Source: Billgrantia aerodenitrificans
GTDB taxonomy: Bacteria > Pseudomonadota > Gammaproteobacteria > Pseudomonadales > Halomonadaceae
Direction of reading: 5' to 3'
DNA: 64,000 nt
NCBI RefSeq assembly: GCF_021404405.1
Contig: NZ_JABFTV010000003.1
Location: 372,001-436,000 of the forward strand
In this document: in pieces, positions 28,081-36,342 of the stretch
Numbering within the stretch: the first letter of the stretch is position 1
How the letters are laid out: each line of letters starts with the position of its first letter
The notes under the pieces: model-generated
Databases searched by the model: none
Told to the model about the DNA's origin: nothing
Seen by the model: the letters and a program-made list of their open reading frames with translations, nothing else
Program-made: the position numbers and the translations under genes

Positions 28081-29241
28081 ATGACCGCTCCTCTGACCAT
28101 CATCGGATCCGGCATGGCAGGCATTGGCCTGCTCAAGCAGCTGCGCACCCTGGATACCGAACGTCCCGTGACGCTGATCACCGCCGACAGCGGCGATGAC
28201 TATTCCAAGCCGCTGCTCTCCACCGGCTTCGCCAAGCGCTTGCCGCCCGAGCGGCTGGCCACGCGCGCCGCGCTGGAGGTGGCCGATCAGTTGGGCGCGG
28301 TATTGCGCACGCACACCCGTGTCGATGCCATCGATCTCGACGCCCGTGCCCTGCACATAGGCGAGGAGCGACTGGCCTGGAGCGAGCTGGTGCTGGCCAC
28401 CGGTGCGGCACCCGGTACGCCTTTCGCCATTCCCGAGGGAATCGCAGAGCGAGTGTTCAGCATCAACGACCTGGACGACTACCGGTGCTTTTATGCCGCC
28501 CTCGAGGCGCTGGGCCGGCCGGCCAGGGTGGCCATCGTCGGTGCCGGCCTGGTGGGCTGCGAGTTCGCTAACGACCTGGTGGCGGGAGGTCATGCGGTGA
28601 GCCTGGTCGCACGCGAGCGAGCGCCCCTGCCGCGCCTGCTGCCGGAGCCTCTGGGCAAGGCCCTTGGCGAGGCCTTCGTCGAAGCCGGTATGGGGCTCTA
28701 TCTGGGACACGGCCTGCAGCGGCTGGCACAGCGCGGCAGCGACGTGGGGCTCGAGCTCGACGATGGCAGCATGCTCGAGGCCGATCTGGTGCTGCTGGCC
28801 ACCGGCCTGCGACCGCGTATCGAACTGGCTCAGGCTGCCGGACTGCAGGCCGGGCCGGCAGGTATCCAGGTCGACCGCTACCTGCAGACCTCGGCTGCCG
28901 GTGTCTTCGCCCTCGGCGATGTGGCCTGCGTGGATGGGGTCAATGCCATGTACGTGCAGCCGCTGCAGGCCAGCGCCAAGGCGCTGGCGCGCACGCTTGT
29001 CGGATCGCCCACTCCGGTGAGCTATGGCGCCTGGCCGGTGCTGGTGAAGACCCCTCTGCTGCCGGTGGTGGCCCTGCCGCCGCTGCAGACGCCGGCGCGC
29101 TGGCGAGTGGAGGGCGAAGGACGCGATCTAGTCGCCCTTGCCGAAGATCAAGACGAACGTTTGATCGGCTTTGCGTTGACAGGAGGCTGCGTGAAGCGGA
29201 AAGTTGAGCTGGCGCGGGCAACGCCGCCGTTGCTAGGCTAG
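28081..29241 (+). CDS. rubB: Rubredoxin-NAD(+) reductase RubB-type flavoprotein
   Basis: FAD/NAD(P)H pyridine-nucleotide-disulfide oxidoreductase of 386 residues. It resembles Pseudomonas RubB end to end: FAD-binding GSGMAG (about residues 9-14), DDYSKPLLSTGFAK (about 38-51), NAD-binding GAGLVGCEFAND (about 157-168), FALGD (about 276), and the closing GFALTGGCV. RubB passes electrons from NADH to rubredoxin. No rubredoxin gene adjoins it here. An in-frame GTG at 28063 would add six residues; the ATG at 28081 fits the homologues. Confidence 0.87.
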   Translation: MTAPLTIIGSGMAGIGLLKQLRTLDTERPVTLITADSGDDYSKPLLSTGFAKRLPPERLATRAALEVADQLGAVLRTHTRVDAIDLDARALHIGEERLAWSELVLATGAAPGTPFAIPEGIAERVFSINDLDDYRCFYAALEALGRPARVAIVGAGLVGCEFANDLVAGGHAVSLVARERAPLPRLLPEPLGKALGEAFVEAGMGLYLGHGLQRLAQRGSDVGLELDDGSMLEADLVLLATGLRPRIELAQAAGLQAGPAGIQVDRYLQTSAAGVFALGDVACVDGVNAMYVQPLQASAKALARTLVGSPTPVSYGAWPVLVKTPLLPVVALPPLQTPARWRVEGEGRDLVALAEDQDERLIGFALTGGCVKRKVELARATPPLLG

Positions 29242-29250
29242 TGTCGTCAT

Positions 29251-29280
29251 CGCACCGGCTGGCTTCGTTGCCCCGGTGCG
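29251..29280 (+). terminator. Possible terminator after rubB
   Basis: CGCACCGG (29251-29258) pairs with CCGGTGCG (29273-29280) across a 14-base loop, 9 bp after rubB. There is no T-run, so termination is uncertain. Confidence 0.35.
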
Positions 29281-29441
29281 TCGATGATCGCCGCGCTTGA
29301 CGCTTCAGGAGCAGGGGAAGAACCCAAACAAAGGGGGACGGGCTCTCCCGGGTAAAGTGGCAGTTATCATCAACTTGACTCGATCGTGAATAACAACATA
29401 CCGGCATGTTGCCGGGGTATAGCCAATATCAGGAGGGCTGT

Positions 29442-29720
29442 ATGCGTAAACCAGAACTTGCCGCGGCAATCGCCGAGCGTGCGGAACTATCCAAGGACAA
29501 GGCCAGTCAGGTGCTCAACGTCATCCTCGACGAGATCACCGGCAGCGTGGCCCAGGGGCAGGACGTCTCCCTGATCGGTTTCGGTACCTTCACCGTGCGT
29601 GAGCGCGCCGCTCGCACCGGCAAGAACCCGCAGACCGGCCAGCCGTTGGCCATCCCGGCCAGCAAGACCGTTGCCTTCAAGCCGGGCAAGGGACTCAAGG
29701 ACGCCGTCGGCAAGGGTTGA
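29442..29720 (+). CDS. HU family DNA-binding protein
   Basis: Nucleoid protein of 92 residues. The histone-like fold is evident: helices 1-40, GFGTF (about 47-51), then the beta-arm with GKNPQTGQPLAIPASKTVAFKPGK, given here as two adjoining motifs, about 61-84. AGGAGG precedes ATG 29442 by 7 bases. It ends with two small hairpins downstream. The position near rubB matches the hup gene I recall in Pseudomonas. Confidence 0.94.
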   Translation: MRKPELAAAIAERAELSKDKASQVLNVILDEITGSVAQGQDVSLIGFGTFTVRERAARTGKNPQTGQPLAIPASKTVAFKPGKGLKDAVGKG

Positions 29721-29766
29721 TCCGAACTCGGATCACACCCGGCGCGGCCTGCCTCGTCAGGCCGCG
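29719..29766 (+). terminator. Tandem hairpins after the HU gene
   Basis: Two stems follow the HU stop: TGATCCGA / TCGGATCA (29719-29736, very short loop) and CGCGGCCTG / CAGGCCGCG (29743-29766). Neither has a T-run, so they may attenuate or protect the mRNA rather than end it. Confidence 0.4.
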
Positions 29767-29798
29767 GTACCCCACCACCTGTGCGAAATGGATTCGAC

Positions 29799-30155
29799 AT
29801 GAAGCTGCGTCTGATGCTTTGGCTGCTTGGGTGGATGCTGAAACGTGCGCTGCGTCGCAAGCCGCGCTTTCGCGAGCAGCTCGCAGAGATGCGCAGTCTC
29901 GACTGGGGCATCGCCACCGAAGACCTCTCCATTGCCCGTCATTACCGCATGACACCCCAGGGCATCCAGGTAGGCGCCGGGCTGCCGGTGGACCTCGACC
30001 TGGAGCTGCGCTTCGACGATGAAGCCACCGCCATTCGCGTGCTGCGCAAGCCGACCCAGCAGGCCTTTCTCGACGGCATGATGGCTGGCAAGGTGCGTCT
30101 GGTGGGCGATTCGGGCGACCTCAAGAAGCTGCAGAAGCTGCTCAAGCACCTCTGA
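29799..30155 (+). CDS. Small conserved-looking protein, SCP2-like C-terminus
   Basis: A 118-residue protein of unknown function. Residues about 3-20 are hydrophobic and then basic, so it may be a membrane anchor or an amphipathic helix. The second half (LDLELRFDD... then GKVRLVGDSGDLKKLQKLL) resembles the end of SCP2 sterol-carrier-like domains, where a strand and a final helix close a lipid pocket. The likeness is weak. It lies downstream of the HU gene and 49 bp before the LysR gene. The ATG at 29799 is preferred; a GTG 18 bases earlier is possible. Confidence 0.6.
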   Translation: MKLRLMLWLLGWMLKRALRRKPRFREQLAEMRSLDWGIATEDLSIARHYRMTPQGIQVGAGLPVDLDLELRFDDEATAIRVLRKPTQQAFLDGMMAGKVRLVGDSGDLKKLQKLLKHL

Positions 30156-30204
30156 ATCCGCATCATTTCACGTATCATCGAGCCTTCAATCGGCGGAACA
30201 TGAC

Positions 30205-31134
30205 GTGGACATCCCCCACCAGCGTCTGGTCTATTTCAGAGTCACCCTCGAGTCGGGCTCGGTGCGCCAGGCCGCCGCTCGTCTGGATATCGCGCCGTCG
30301 GCGGTGAGCCGTCAGATCAGCCTGTTGGAAGAGGCGCTGGGCGCCACGCTGATCGAGCGCAAGCGCACGGGGATTCGGCCCACCCCGGTAGGCGAGATGC
30401 TGCTGGAGTACTGCGAGCGCCGCGGTGCCCTGGACGAGAGCTTCATCGCCTCGCTGGAAGCCTATCAGCGGCTGGAGACCGGTACCGTATCGCTGGTGGT
30501 GGGAGAAGGCTTCGTCGGCGACCTGGTGGCCAAGCCGCTGCGCGAATTCACCGAGCGTTATACCGGTATTCAGATCGACATCCACCTGGCCGGCACCTCC
30601 GGCATCATCGAGGCGGTGATCAACGAGCAGGCGCATATCGGCCTGATGTTCCATGAGCGCACCCATCACCAGCTGCGCTTCTGGGTGTCGAGCCCGCAGC
30701 CGTTGATGGCCATTCTGCCGCCCGAGCATCCGCTGGCCGAAGAGACGAAGCCCTTGACCCTGGCGCAGCTGAGCGAGGCGCCCATGGCGATGTGGGACCC
30801 CAGCCATCAGGTGCGCCATATGGTGGACGAGGCGTTCCATCAGGCGCGGCTGCGGCCGCGCATGGCCATGAACACCAACTCCATGGCCATTCTTGCCCAG
30901 TACGTGCGCAGCGGCATGGGCATCACCCTGCTGCCGGCCTTTGCCGTGGCGGATGACCTGGCAGAGGGACGTCTGGTGGCACGCTCCGTGGACGACCCGC
31001 TGTTCCAGCGCTCCCAGGCACACATGGTGACGCGCATCGGCCGTCAGCAGCCCAAGGCCAGCATCCTGCTGCTGCGTCACCTGCAGCGCTGGATGCAGGC
31101 CTTCCAGAACGTCGATTCGACTTCGAACCGCTAA
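30205..31134 (+). CDS. LysR-type transcriptional regulator
   Basis: A 309-residue LysR regulator starting at GTG 30205. The N-terminal winged helix (about 1-65) contains the usual recognition segment with AAARLDIAPSAVSRQI, and a periplasmic-binding-like effector domain follows (about 95-295). Its stop overlaps that of the convergent aldehyde dehydrogenase by three bases. It is the only regulator next to the catabolic cluster on the opposite strand, so it may control it. The effector is unknown. Confidence 0.9.
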   Translation: MDIPHQRLVYFRVTLESGSVRQAAARLDIAPSAVSRQISLLEEALGATLIERKRTGIRPTPVGEMLLEYCERRGALDESFIASLEAYQRLETGTVSLVVGEGFVGDLVAKPLREFTERYTGIQIDIHLAGTSGIIEAVINEQAHIGLMFHERTHHQLRFWVSSPQPLMAILPPEHPLAEETKPLTLAQLSEAPMAMWDPSHQVRHMVDEAFHQARLRPRMAMNTNSMAILAQYVRSGMGITLLPAFAVADDLAEGRLVARSVDDPLFQRSQAHMVTRIGRQQPKASILLLRHLQRWMQAFQNVDSTSNR

Positions 31135-32681
31135 CCCACGCCGCTACCATAGCCCATGGCCACGCTGGCTTCGCTGGCGGTCTCCACCCATACGCTCTGC
31201 GGCAAGGTGTACTCGCGCAGGCCGTCGAGGCCGCTGGAACGGCCGAAGCCGCTGTCGCCGAAGCCGCCGAAGGGCGACATCACGCTGATTGCCTTGTAGC
31301 CGTTGATCCACACCGTGCCGGCACGCAGCTGGCCGGCTACCCGGTGCGCACGGGCCGGGTCCTGGGTCCACACTGCGCCGGCCAGGCCGAAGCGGGTGGC
31401 GTTGGCCAGGCGTACGGCGTCCGACTCGTCGTCGAAGGGCATTGCCACCAGCACCGGGCCGAACACCTCCTCTCGGGCGATCTCCATTTCCGGGGTAACG
31501 TCGACCAGCACGGTGGGCGTCAGGAAGTAGCCCTGTGCCTCCTCGGGCAAGTCGGCCGGGCGGCTGCCGCCGACGATCACCCGCGCGCCGGCGGCCACGG
31601 CGTCCTCGATCATGCGCGTCACGTGAGCATACTGGCGGGCGTTCTGCAGCGGCCCCATGCGGGTCGCCTCGTCGCCGGGCAGACCGACTTCGATCCCGGC
31701 CGCGGCACGCGCCAACCGCTCGGTCACCTCCGCGAAGGCCTCGCGCTGGACCAGCAGTCGCGAGCCGGCCACGCAGCTCTGTCCCGCCGCGGCGAAGATT
31801 GCCGCCTGGGCACCGGCCACGGCGGCATCGAGGCTGGCGTCGGCGAAGACGATGTTGGCCGACTTGCCGCCCAGTTCCAGCACGCTCGGCACCAGCCGCC
31901 GGCCAGCGGCCTCGGCGATCAGGCGACCGCTCTGGGGCGAGCCGACGAACACCAGCTTGCTGATGCCTTCGTTGCCGGTCAGCGCCGCGCCGGTGCTCGG
32001 GCCCAGGCCGTTGACGATGTTGACCAGCCCTTTGGGCAGGCCGCCCTGCTCCAGCAGCCGGGCAATCGTCACCGAGGTGAAGGGGGTGAGCTCCGAAGGC
32101 TTGAGCACCACGCCGTTGCCGGCGGCGATGGCCGGGGCGAGCTGCCAGGCGCAGGTGAACATTGGCGCGTTCCACGGCGTGATCTGGCCCACCACCCCAT
32201 AGGGTACGTGGCGTACGTAGTTGAGGTGGCTGGTGGGTACCGGGATCACCTCACCGTGCTGCTTGTCGCACCAGCCGGCGTAGTACTCGAACATCTCGCG
32301 CACCTTGCCGACCTCGCCGCGACAGTCGCGGATCGGCTTGCCGGCCACCACGCTCTCGAGCTGGGCCAGCGCCTCCTCGTGGCCTTCGAGGCCGCGTACG
32401 GCGGCGTTCATGCGCCGGCCGCGCTCGCTGGCGGTGAGCGCCATCCAGGCCTGCTGTGCCCGTGTGGCGGCGGCAACGGCGCGCTCGACCAGGGCCGGGC
32501 CGGCGTCGCGATAGTCGAGCAGTGCCTCGCCGGTGGCGGGATCGATCAGCGTGATCGACTCGCCTTCGCCCGGGCAGGGCGCGCCGTCGATCCAATTGGA
32601 GAGCGGCGTTGCGCCCTGAAGGCCGAAGCCATCGAGCAGCTTCGAGATACGCTCCCGGGCCTGGCGATTGAGACGGTTCAT
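31131..32681 (-). CDS. NAD(P)-dependent aldehyde dehydrogenase
   Basis: Aldehyde dehydrogenase superfamily enzyme of 516 residues that oxidises an aldehyde to an acid. Visible landmarks: TPWNAPMFT (about 166-174, cofactor pocket), the catalytic-base glutamate in LELGGKSANIVF (about 270) and the catalytic cysteine in GQSCVAGSRLL (about 302). The C-terminus ends near the usual EYTLPQSVWV motif. It is the last gene of the minus-strand cluster, and its start overlaps the stop of the upstream dehydrogenase (ATGA). The substrate is not evident. Confidence 0.9.
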   Translation of the reverse strand: MNRLNRQARERISKLLDGFGLQGATPLSNWIDGAPCPGEGESITLIDPATGEALLDYRDAGPALVERAVAAATRAQQAWMALTASERGRRMNAAVRGLEGHEEALAQLESVVAGKPIRDCRGEVGKVREMFEYYAGWCDKQHGEVIPVPTSHLNYVRHVPYGVVGQITPWNAPMFTCAWQLAPAIAAGNGVVLKPSELTPFTSVTIARLLEQGGLPKGLVNIVNGLGPSTGAALTGNEGISKLVFVGSPQSGRLIAEAAGRRLVPSVLELGGKSANIVFADASLDAAVAGAQAAIFAAAGQSCVAGSRLLVQREAFAEVTERLARAAAGIEVGLPGDEATRMGPLQNARQYAHVTRMIEDAVAAGARVIVGGSRPADLPEEAQGYFLTPTVLVDVTPEMEIAREEVFGPVLVAMPFDDESDAVRLANATRFGLAGAVWTQDPARAHRVAGQLRAGTVWINGYKAISVMSPFGGFGDSGFGRSSGLDGLREYTLPQSVWVETASEASVAMGYGSGVG

Positions 32682-33559
32682 GATGCGGTCTCCTCGCTGG
32701 CGGCAGCCAGCAGCGCGCCGGCGATACGGTTGAAGTCGTCGCTATCGGCGGGGTGCTCGGGATCGGCGTGCCACGCCTCGACCACGGCTTGGAGCAGGCC
32801 CGGCGGCATGTCGAGGCGTTCGGCGGCGTCGCGGGCCAGGCGCAGGTCCTTGCGCATCAGGCCGGTGATAAAACCGGAGTCGAAGCGCCCGGAGAGGATC
32901 CATTCGGGGAAGTTGACCTCACTGACCGCGCTGCGCCCCGAGCCGCTGTTGAGCCCGGCCAGGCAGGCGGCGGGGTCGACCCCGGCGCGGGCGGCCATGG
33001 CCACTGCCTCGGCGGTGGTCAGCAGGTGGGCGGCACACAGGTAGTTGTTGGCCAGCTTGACCACATGCCCGCTGCCCGGGCCGCCGACGTGGGTGTAGCG
33101 GGCCGACATCGCCTCGAGCATCGGCGCCAGGCGCTCGATGGTGGCCGTCTCGCCGCCGAGCAGCATGCCGAGCTTGCCCGTTGCCGCCCCCTTGGGACCG
33201 CCGCTGACCGGGGCGTCGAGCCACGCCAGCCCGGCGGCCTCGACCTTGGCGGCCAACTCCCGACTGACCACCGGATCCGAGGTCGAGGTATCGACGATGA
33301 CGCTGCCCTTCGGCGCCAGGCCGAGCAGACCGGGCGAAGTTTCGATCACCTCCCGTACCTGGGCCGAGGTGGGCAGCGACAGCAGGTAGACGTCGCTCGG
33401 TGGCAGTTCGTCGGGGGCGACCACAGGCAGCCCCCGCTCGGCCAGGCGCTGGCGGGCGCTGTCGAACAGGTCGCTGCCGGTGACGTCGAAGCCGGCGGCT
33501 TGCAGGGTCAGGGCCATGTTGCCGCCCATCTGGCCGAGGCCGATAACGCAGATTCTCAT
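32678..33559 (-). CDS. NAD(P)-dependent beta-hydroxyacid dehydrogenase (3-hydroxyisobutyrate dehydrogenase family)
   Basis: Enzyme of 293 residues. The N-terminal Rossmann motif GLGQMGGNMA (residues about 7-16), the substrate-site DAPVSGGPKGA stretch (about 119-129) and the catalytic lysine in KLANNYL (about 168) mark the 3-hydroxyisobutyrate/tartronate semialdehyde family. Such enzymes interconvert a beta-hydroxyacid and its semialdehyde, which the coupled aldehyde dehydrogenase could then oxidise. Exact substrate unknown. Confidence 0.88.
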   Translation of the reverse strand: MRICVIGLGQMGGNMALTLQAAGFDVTGSDLFDSARQRLAERGLPVVAPDELPPSDVYLLSLPTSAQVREVIETSPGLLGLAPKGSVIVDTSTSDPVVSRELAAKVEAAGLAWLDAPVSGGPKGAATGKLGMLLGGETATIERLAPMLEAMSARYTHVGGPGSGHVVKLANNYLCAAHLLTTAEAVAMAARAGVDPAACLAGLNSGSGRSAVSEVNFPEWILSGRFDSGFITGLMRKDLRLARDAAERLDMPPGLLQAVVEAWHADPEHPADSDDFNRIAGALLAAASEETAS

Positions 33560-33658
33560 GGTCGTTCCTCAAGAAGATGCAGAATGTCGTGTCTGGCAGG
33601 CGCGTCGATCCGGACCGCAGCGACGCTGCGGCCATGGAAGCAGTGGCGAAAAGCGCCG

Positions 33659-34819
33659 TCAGTCGTCGAGCAGGGTCGTGACCAGTGCCTGCCAGTACGC
33701 CACGCCGAGCGGGGCGATGGCGTCGTTGAAGTCGTAGTGCGGGTTGTGCAGGGCGGCGCTCTCGACACCGTTGCCGAGCCAGATGTAGGCGCCGGGGCAG
33801 GCCTCGAGCATGAAGGCAAAGTCTTCAGAGGCCATGCTCGGCGGCAGGTCGCGATGCACGCGGCTGACGCCCGGCAGCGTCTCGAGCACCCCGGCGCAGC
33901 GTGCCGCATGCTCGGGGGCGTTGATCGTAGCGGGGTAGCGCGATTGATAGTCGAGTTCGACCCTGAGGTCGTGGAACCCGGCCAGCGCCTCGACGGCCTG
34001 ACGAAAGCGTCGCTCCAGATAGGCACGCAGCTCGCCGTCGAAGCAGCGCAGGGTGCCCCGCAGCTCCACCGTCTCCGGAATCACGTTGAAGGCGTCGCCG
34101 GCGTGGAACTGGGTGATGCTGAGCACCGCGCTCTGATGGGGCGGTGTCTCGCGGCTGACCAGCCCCTGCAGCTGGCTGACCAGCTGACAGGCGGCCAGGA
34201 TGGTGTCGCTGCCCAGGTGGGGCATGGCGGCATGGCAGCCGTGCCCGCTGAGCCGCAGGGTGAAGACGTCGAAGGCGGCCATCACCGCGCCGTCGTGCAC
34301 CGCCGCCTCGCCCACGGCGAGCCCGGGCCAGTTGTGCAGGCCGTAGACGGCCTCCATGGGAAAGCGCTCGAAGAGCCCCTCCTCGACCATCACGCGACCG
34401 CCGCCCTCGCTCTCCTCCGCCGGCTGGAAGATGAAGTACACCCGCCCGGCGAAGTCGGGGTCGGCGGCCAGCGCGTAGGCCGCCCCCAGCAGCATGGTGG
34501 TATGCCCGTCGTGGCCGCAGGCGTGCATCTTGCCCGGTATGGTGGAAGCGTGGGAAAAGTCGTTGGCCTCCTCGACGTCGAGCGCATCGATGTCGGCCCG
34601 CAGGCCGATGGCGCGCCCGGGGCCGCGCCTGCCGTCGAGAATCGCCACCACCCCGGTGCCGCCGCCCAGTCCGGTGACGACCTCGAGCCCGGCCTGGCGC
34701 AGCAGCTCGGCAATGCGGGCGCCGGTGCGATGCTCCTCGAAGGCGGTCTCCGGGTGGCGGTGGAAGTCGTGGCGCCAGGCCACGAGACGTTCCGGCGTCG
34801 GCAGCAGGCTGTCATCCAT
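33659..34819 (-). CDS. M20D family metallo-amidohydrolase / aminoacylase
   Basis: Di-metal hydrolase of 386 residues of the N-acyl-amino-acid/hippurate hydrolase group. Metal ligands appear in HACGHDGHT (about 99-107), PAEE (about 134-137), LHNWP (about 163) and near the end HNPHYDFND. A dimerisation lid domain lies between (about 180-290). It probably cleaves an amide bond of an imported compound in the cytoplasm. It starts 10 bp after the small membrane gene and 99 bp before the dehydrogenase pair, suggesting one operon. Confidence 0.9.
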   Translation of the reverse strand: MDDSLLPTPERLVAWRHDFHRHPETAFEEHRTGARIAELLRQAGLEVVTGLGGGTGVVAILDGRRGPGRAIGLRADIDALDVEEANDFSHASTIPGKMHACGHDGHTTMLLGAAYALAADPDFAGRVYFIFQPAEESEGGGRVMVEEGLFERFPMEAVYGLHNWPGLAVGEAAVHDGAVMAAFDVFTLRLSGHGCHAAMPHLGSDTILAACQLVSQLQGLVSRETPPHQSAVLSITQFHAGDAFNVIPETVELRGTLRCFDGELRAYLERRFRQAVEALAGFHDLRVELDYQSRYPATINAPEHAARCAGVLETLPGVSRVHRDLPPSMASEDFAFMLEACPGAYIWLGNGVESAALHNPHYDFNDAIAPLGVAYWQALVTTLLDD

Positions 34820-34829
34820 GAGCGGCTCC

Positions 34830-35330
34830 TCAGATAATCAGATGGGCAATGAACGCCGAAGCGACGAAGGTCCCGGTGAAGACCAGCAGCGAGACGATCA
34901 CCAGTTTCCAGCCGGTCTGGCGGAACATGGTGAACTCGCGGCCGGTCAGCGCCAGGCCGGCATAGGCCAGCACCGGGGTCACCACGGCGAGAAAGTTCAC
35001 GTGGGCGAGCTGACCGACGATCCAGCCGTTGCCGGGGAAGAAGGGCAGCGTCATGACGATGCTGATCAGCGAGACCCAGGCCACGCTTGGCAGGTAGAAC
35101 GGCGCGAAGCGGCCGATGAGCAGGCCGATCATGACCATGACGTAGAGCAGCAGCATGCCGGGCAGCGCCTGGTGCAGCGGGGCGCCATGCACGATGTTGG
35201 CGATCCACGCGGCGACGCACACCACGGCCAGCAGCAGGGCGGTCTTGCCGAGCTGCTGCTCGGGGCGCAGCTCCTGAAGGGCGGACGCATCGAAACCGGT
35301 ATTGGGTGCAGTGGTATCAGAGGGTTTCAT
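34830..35330 (-). CDS. Small membrane protein paired with DUF3100 protein
   Basis: A 166-residue protein with a charged N-terminus (about 1-27) and four to five hydrophobic helices (about 29-48, 55-75, 80-98, 112-128, 140-162). I do not recognise a named family. Its start overlaps the DUF3100 gene by 14 bp, so the two are probably made together and may form one transporter. The M20 hydrolase follows 10 bp later. Confidence 0.75.
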   Translation of the reverse strand: MKPSDTTAPNTGFDASALQELRPEQQLGKTALLLAVVCVAAWIANIVHGAPLHQALPGMLLLYVMVMIGLLIGRFAPFYLPSVAWVSLISIVMTLPFFPGNGWIVGQLAHVNFLAVVTPVLAYAGLALTGREFTMFRQTGWKLVIVSLLVFTGTFVASAFIAHLII

Positions 35331-36138
35331 TGCGAGCCTCCTTGAGCTTGGCGCCGCCGAGGCGCTTGTAGAGCCATTCGGCCGTGGGCAGGGCGATGAA
35401 CAGGGAAACGTAGAGACCGGTGGCGTAGGTCAACAGGTTGCTGGCGCCGGAGAAGGCCAGCAGGTCGTCGCGCAGATGGGGAGCGGCTTCGGCCAGGGCA
35501 CCCGAGCAGGCCGCCACCATGCTGCCGCTGCCCACGCCGCAGGCCATCGCCAGGGCACGGATGTCGAGGATGTCCAGCGAGGCGAGATAGCCGGCCATCA
35601 GCGCGAAATAGAGGGTACCGAACATGGTGCCCACCACATAGACGCCCATGATGCCGATGCCCTCGGGGCTTCTCAGGCCGTACTTGTCCGAGATGATGGC
35701 GATGTTGGGCTCGCGGGCGATGGAGTAGGTGGCGCCGATGGCCTCGCGTCCCATGCGCAGTACCAGCACGGCGAAGGGCAGCGCCAGCAGCATGGTGCCG
35801 AGATTGCCCAGCTCCTGCAGGATCAGTGCCGGCCCGGCGGCGATGATCTGTTCGATGGCCGGCCCGATGGTGGAACCGAACTTGGCGATGAAGGGCAGGA
35901 TCGAGATCATGATCAGCGGCCCGGCGGCGTTGCTGACCGGTTTGGGAATGACCCGCTGCATGCCCGAGAACAGGTGCGGATTGAGCAGTACGCCAATGAT
36001 GAAGGCGTAGAACAGCGGCAGCAGCAGCAGCGTGCCGGGGCCGAGGGGGATGCGCAATATGCCGATCCACTCGGCGAGGAGAGACGCCAGTATCACCGTC
36101 AGGTGCAGGCGCCAATTGAGCAACAGCTTCATGTCCAT
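35317..36138 (-). CDS. DUF3100 family membrane protein, putative transporter
   Basis: A 273-residue integral membrane protein with eight or so hydrophobic helices, resembling the DUF3100 family. Glycine- and serine-rich helices (ACGVGSGSMVAACSGALA at about residues 200-217) look like transport-protein helices. It is the first gene of the minus-strand cluster, followed by the small membrane partner, the amidohydrolase and two dehydrogenases. An importer for the cluster's substrate is the simplest reading, but this is inference. Confidence 0.8.
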   Translation of the reverse strand: MDMKLLLNWRLHLTVILASLLAEWIGILRIPLGPGTLLLLPLFYAFIIGVLLNPHLFSGMQRVIPKPVSNAAGPLIMISILPFIAKFGSTIGPAIEQIIAAGPALILQELGNLGTMLLALPFAVLVLRMGREAIGATYSIAREPNIAIISDKYGLRSPEGIGIMGVYVVGTMFGTLYFALMAGYLASLDILDIRALAMACGVGSGSMVAACSGALAEAAPHLRDDLLAFSGASNLLTYATGLYVSLFIALPTAEWLYKRLGGAKLKEARNETL

Positions 36139-36342
36139 TGGGTTGTCCTTGTCGTGTTAGGGGACTCTTCGAGTATCGAAAGGTGGGTGTTCCAATGATA
36201 GGCGGCCGGTGTTCTGCTTTTTGTTACGCGCGTACCAAGTGCCGCTGGGGCGGGCTGCTGTGTGCCGAAGGAAGGTTGGGCTTTATACGAAAGTCTAGTG
36301 TCGAGTAACATGACGATGGCCATTTCCAAATAAGTCGAAAAC

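Noticed and set aside
29375-29403. TTGACT-based promoter upstream of the HU gene
   Set aside because: The -35 is good, but at 17 bp spacing the -10 (ATACCG) is too poor to call.
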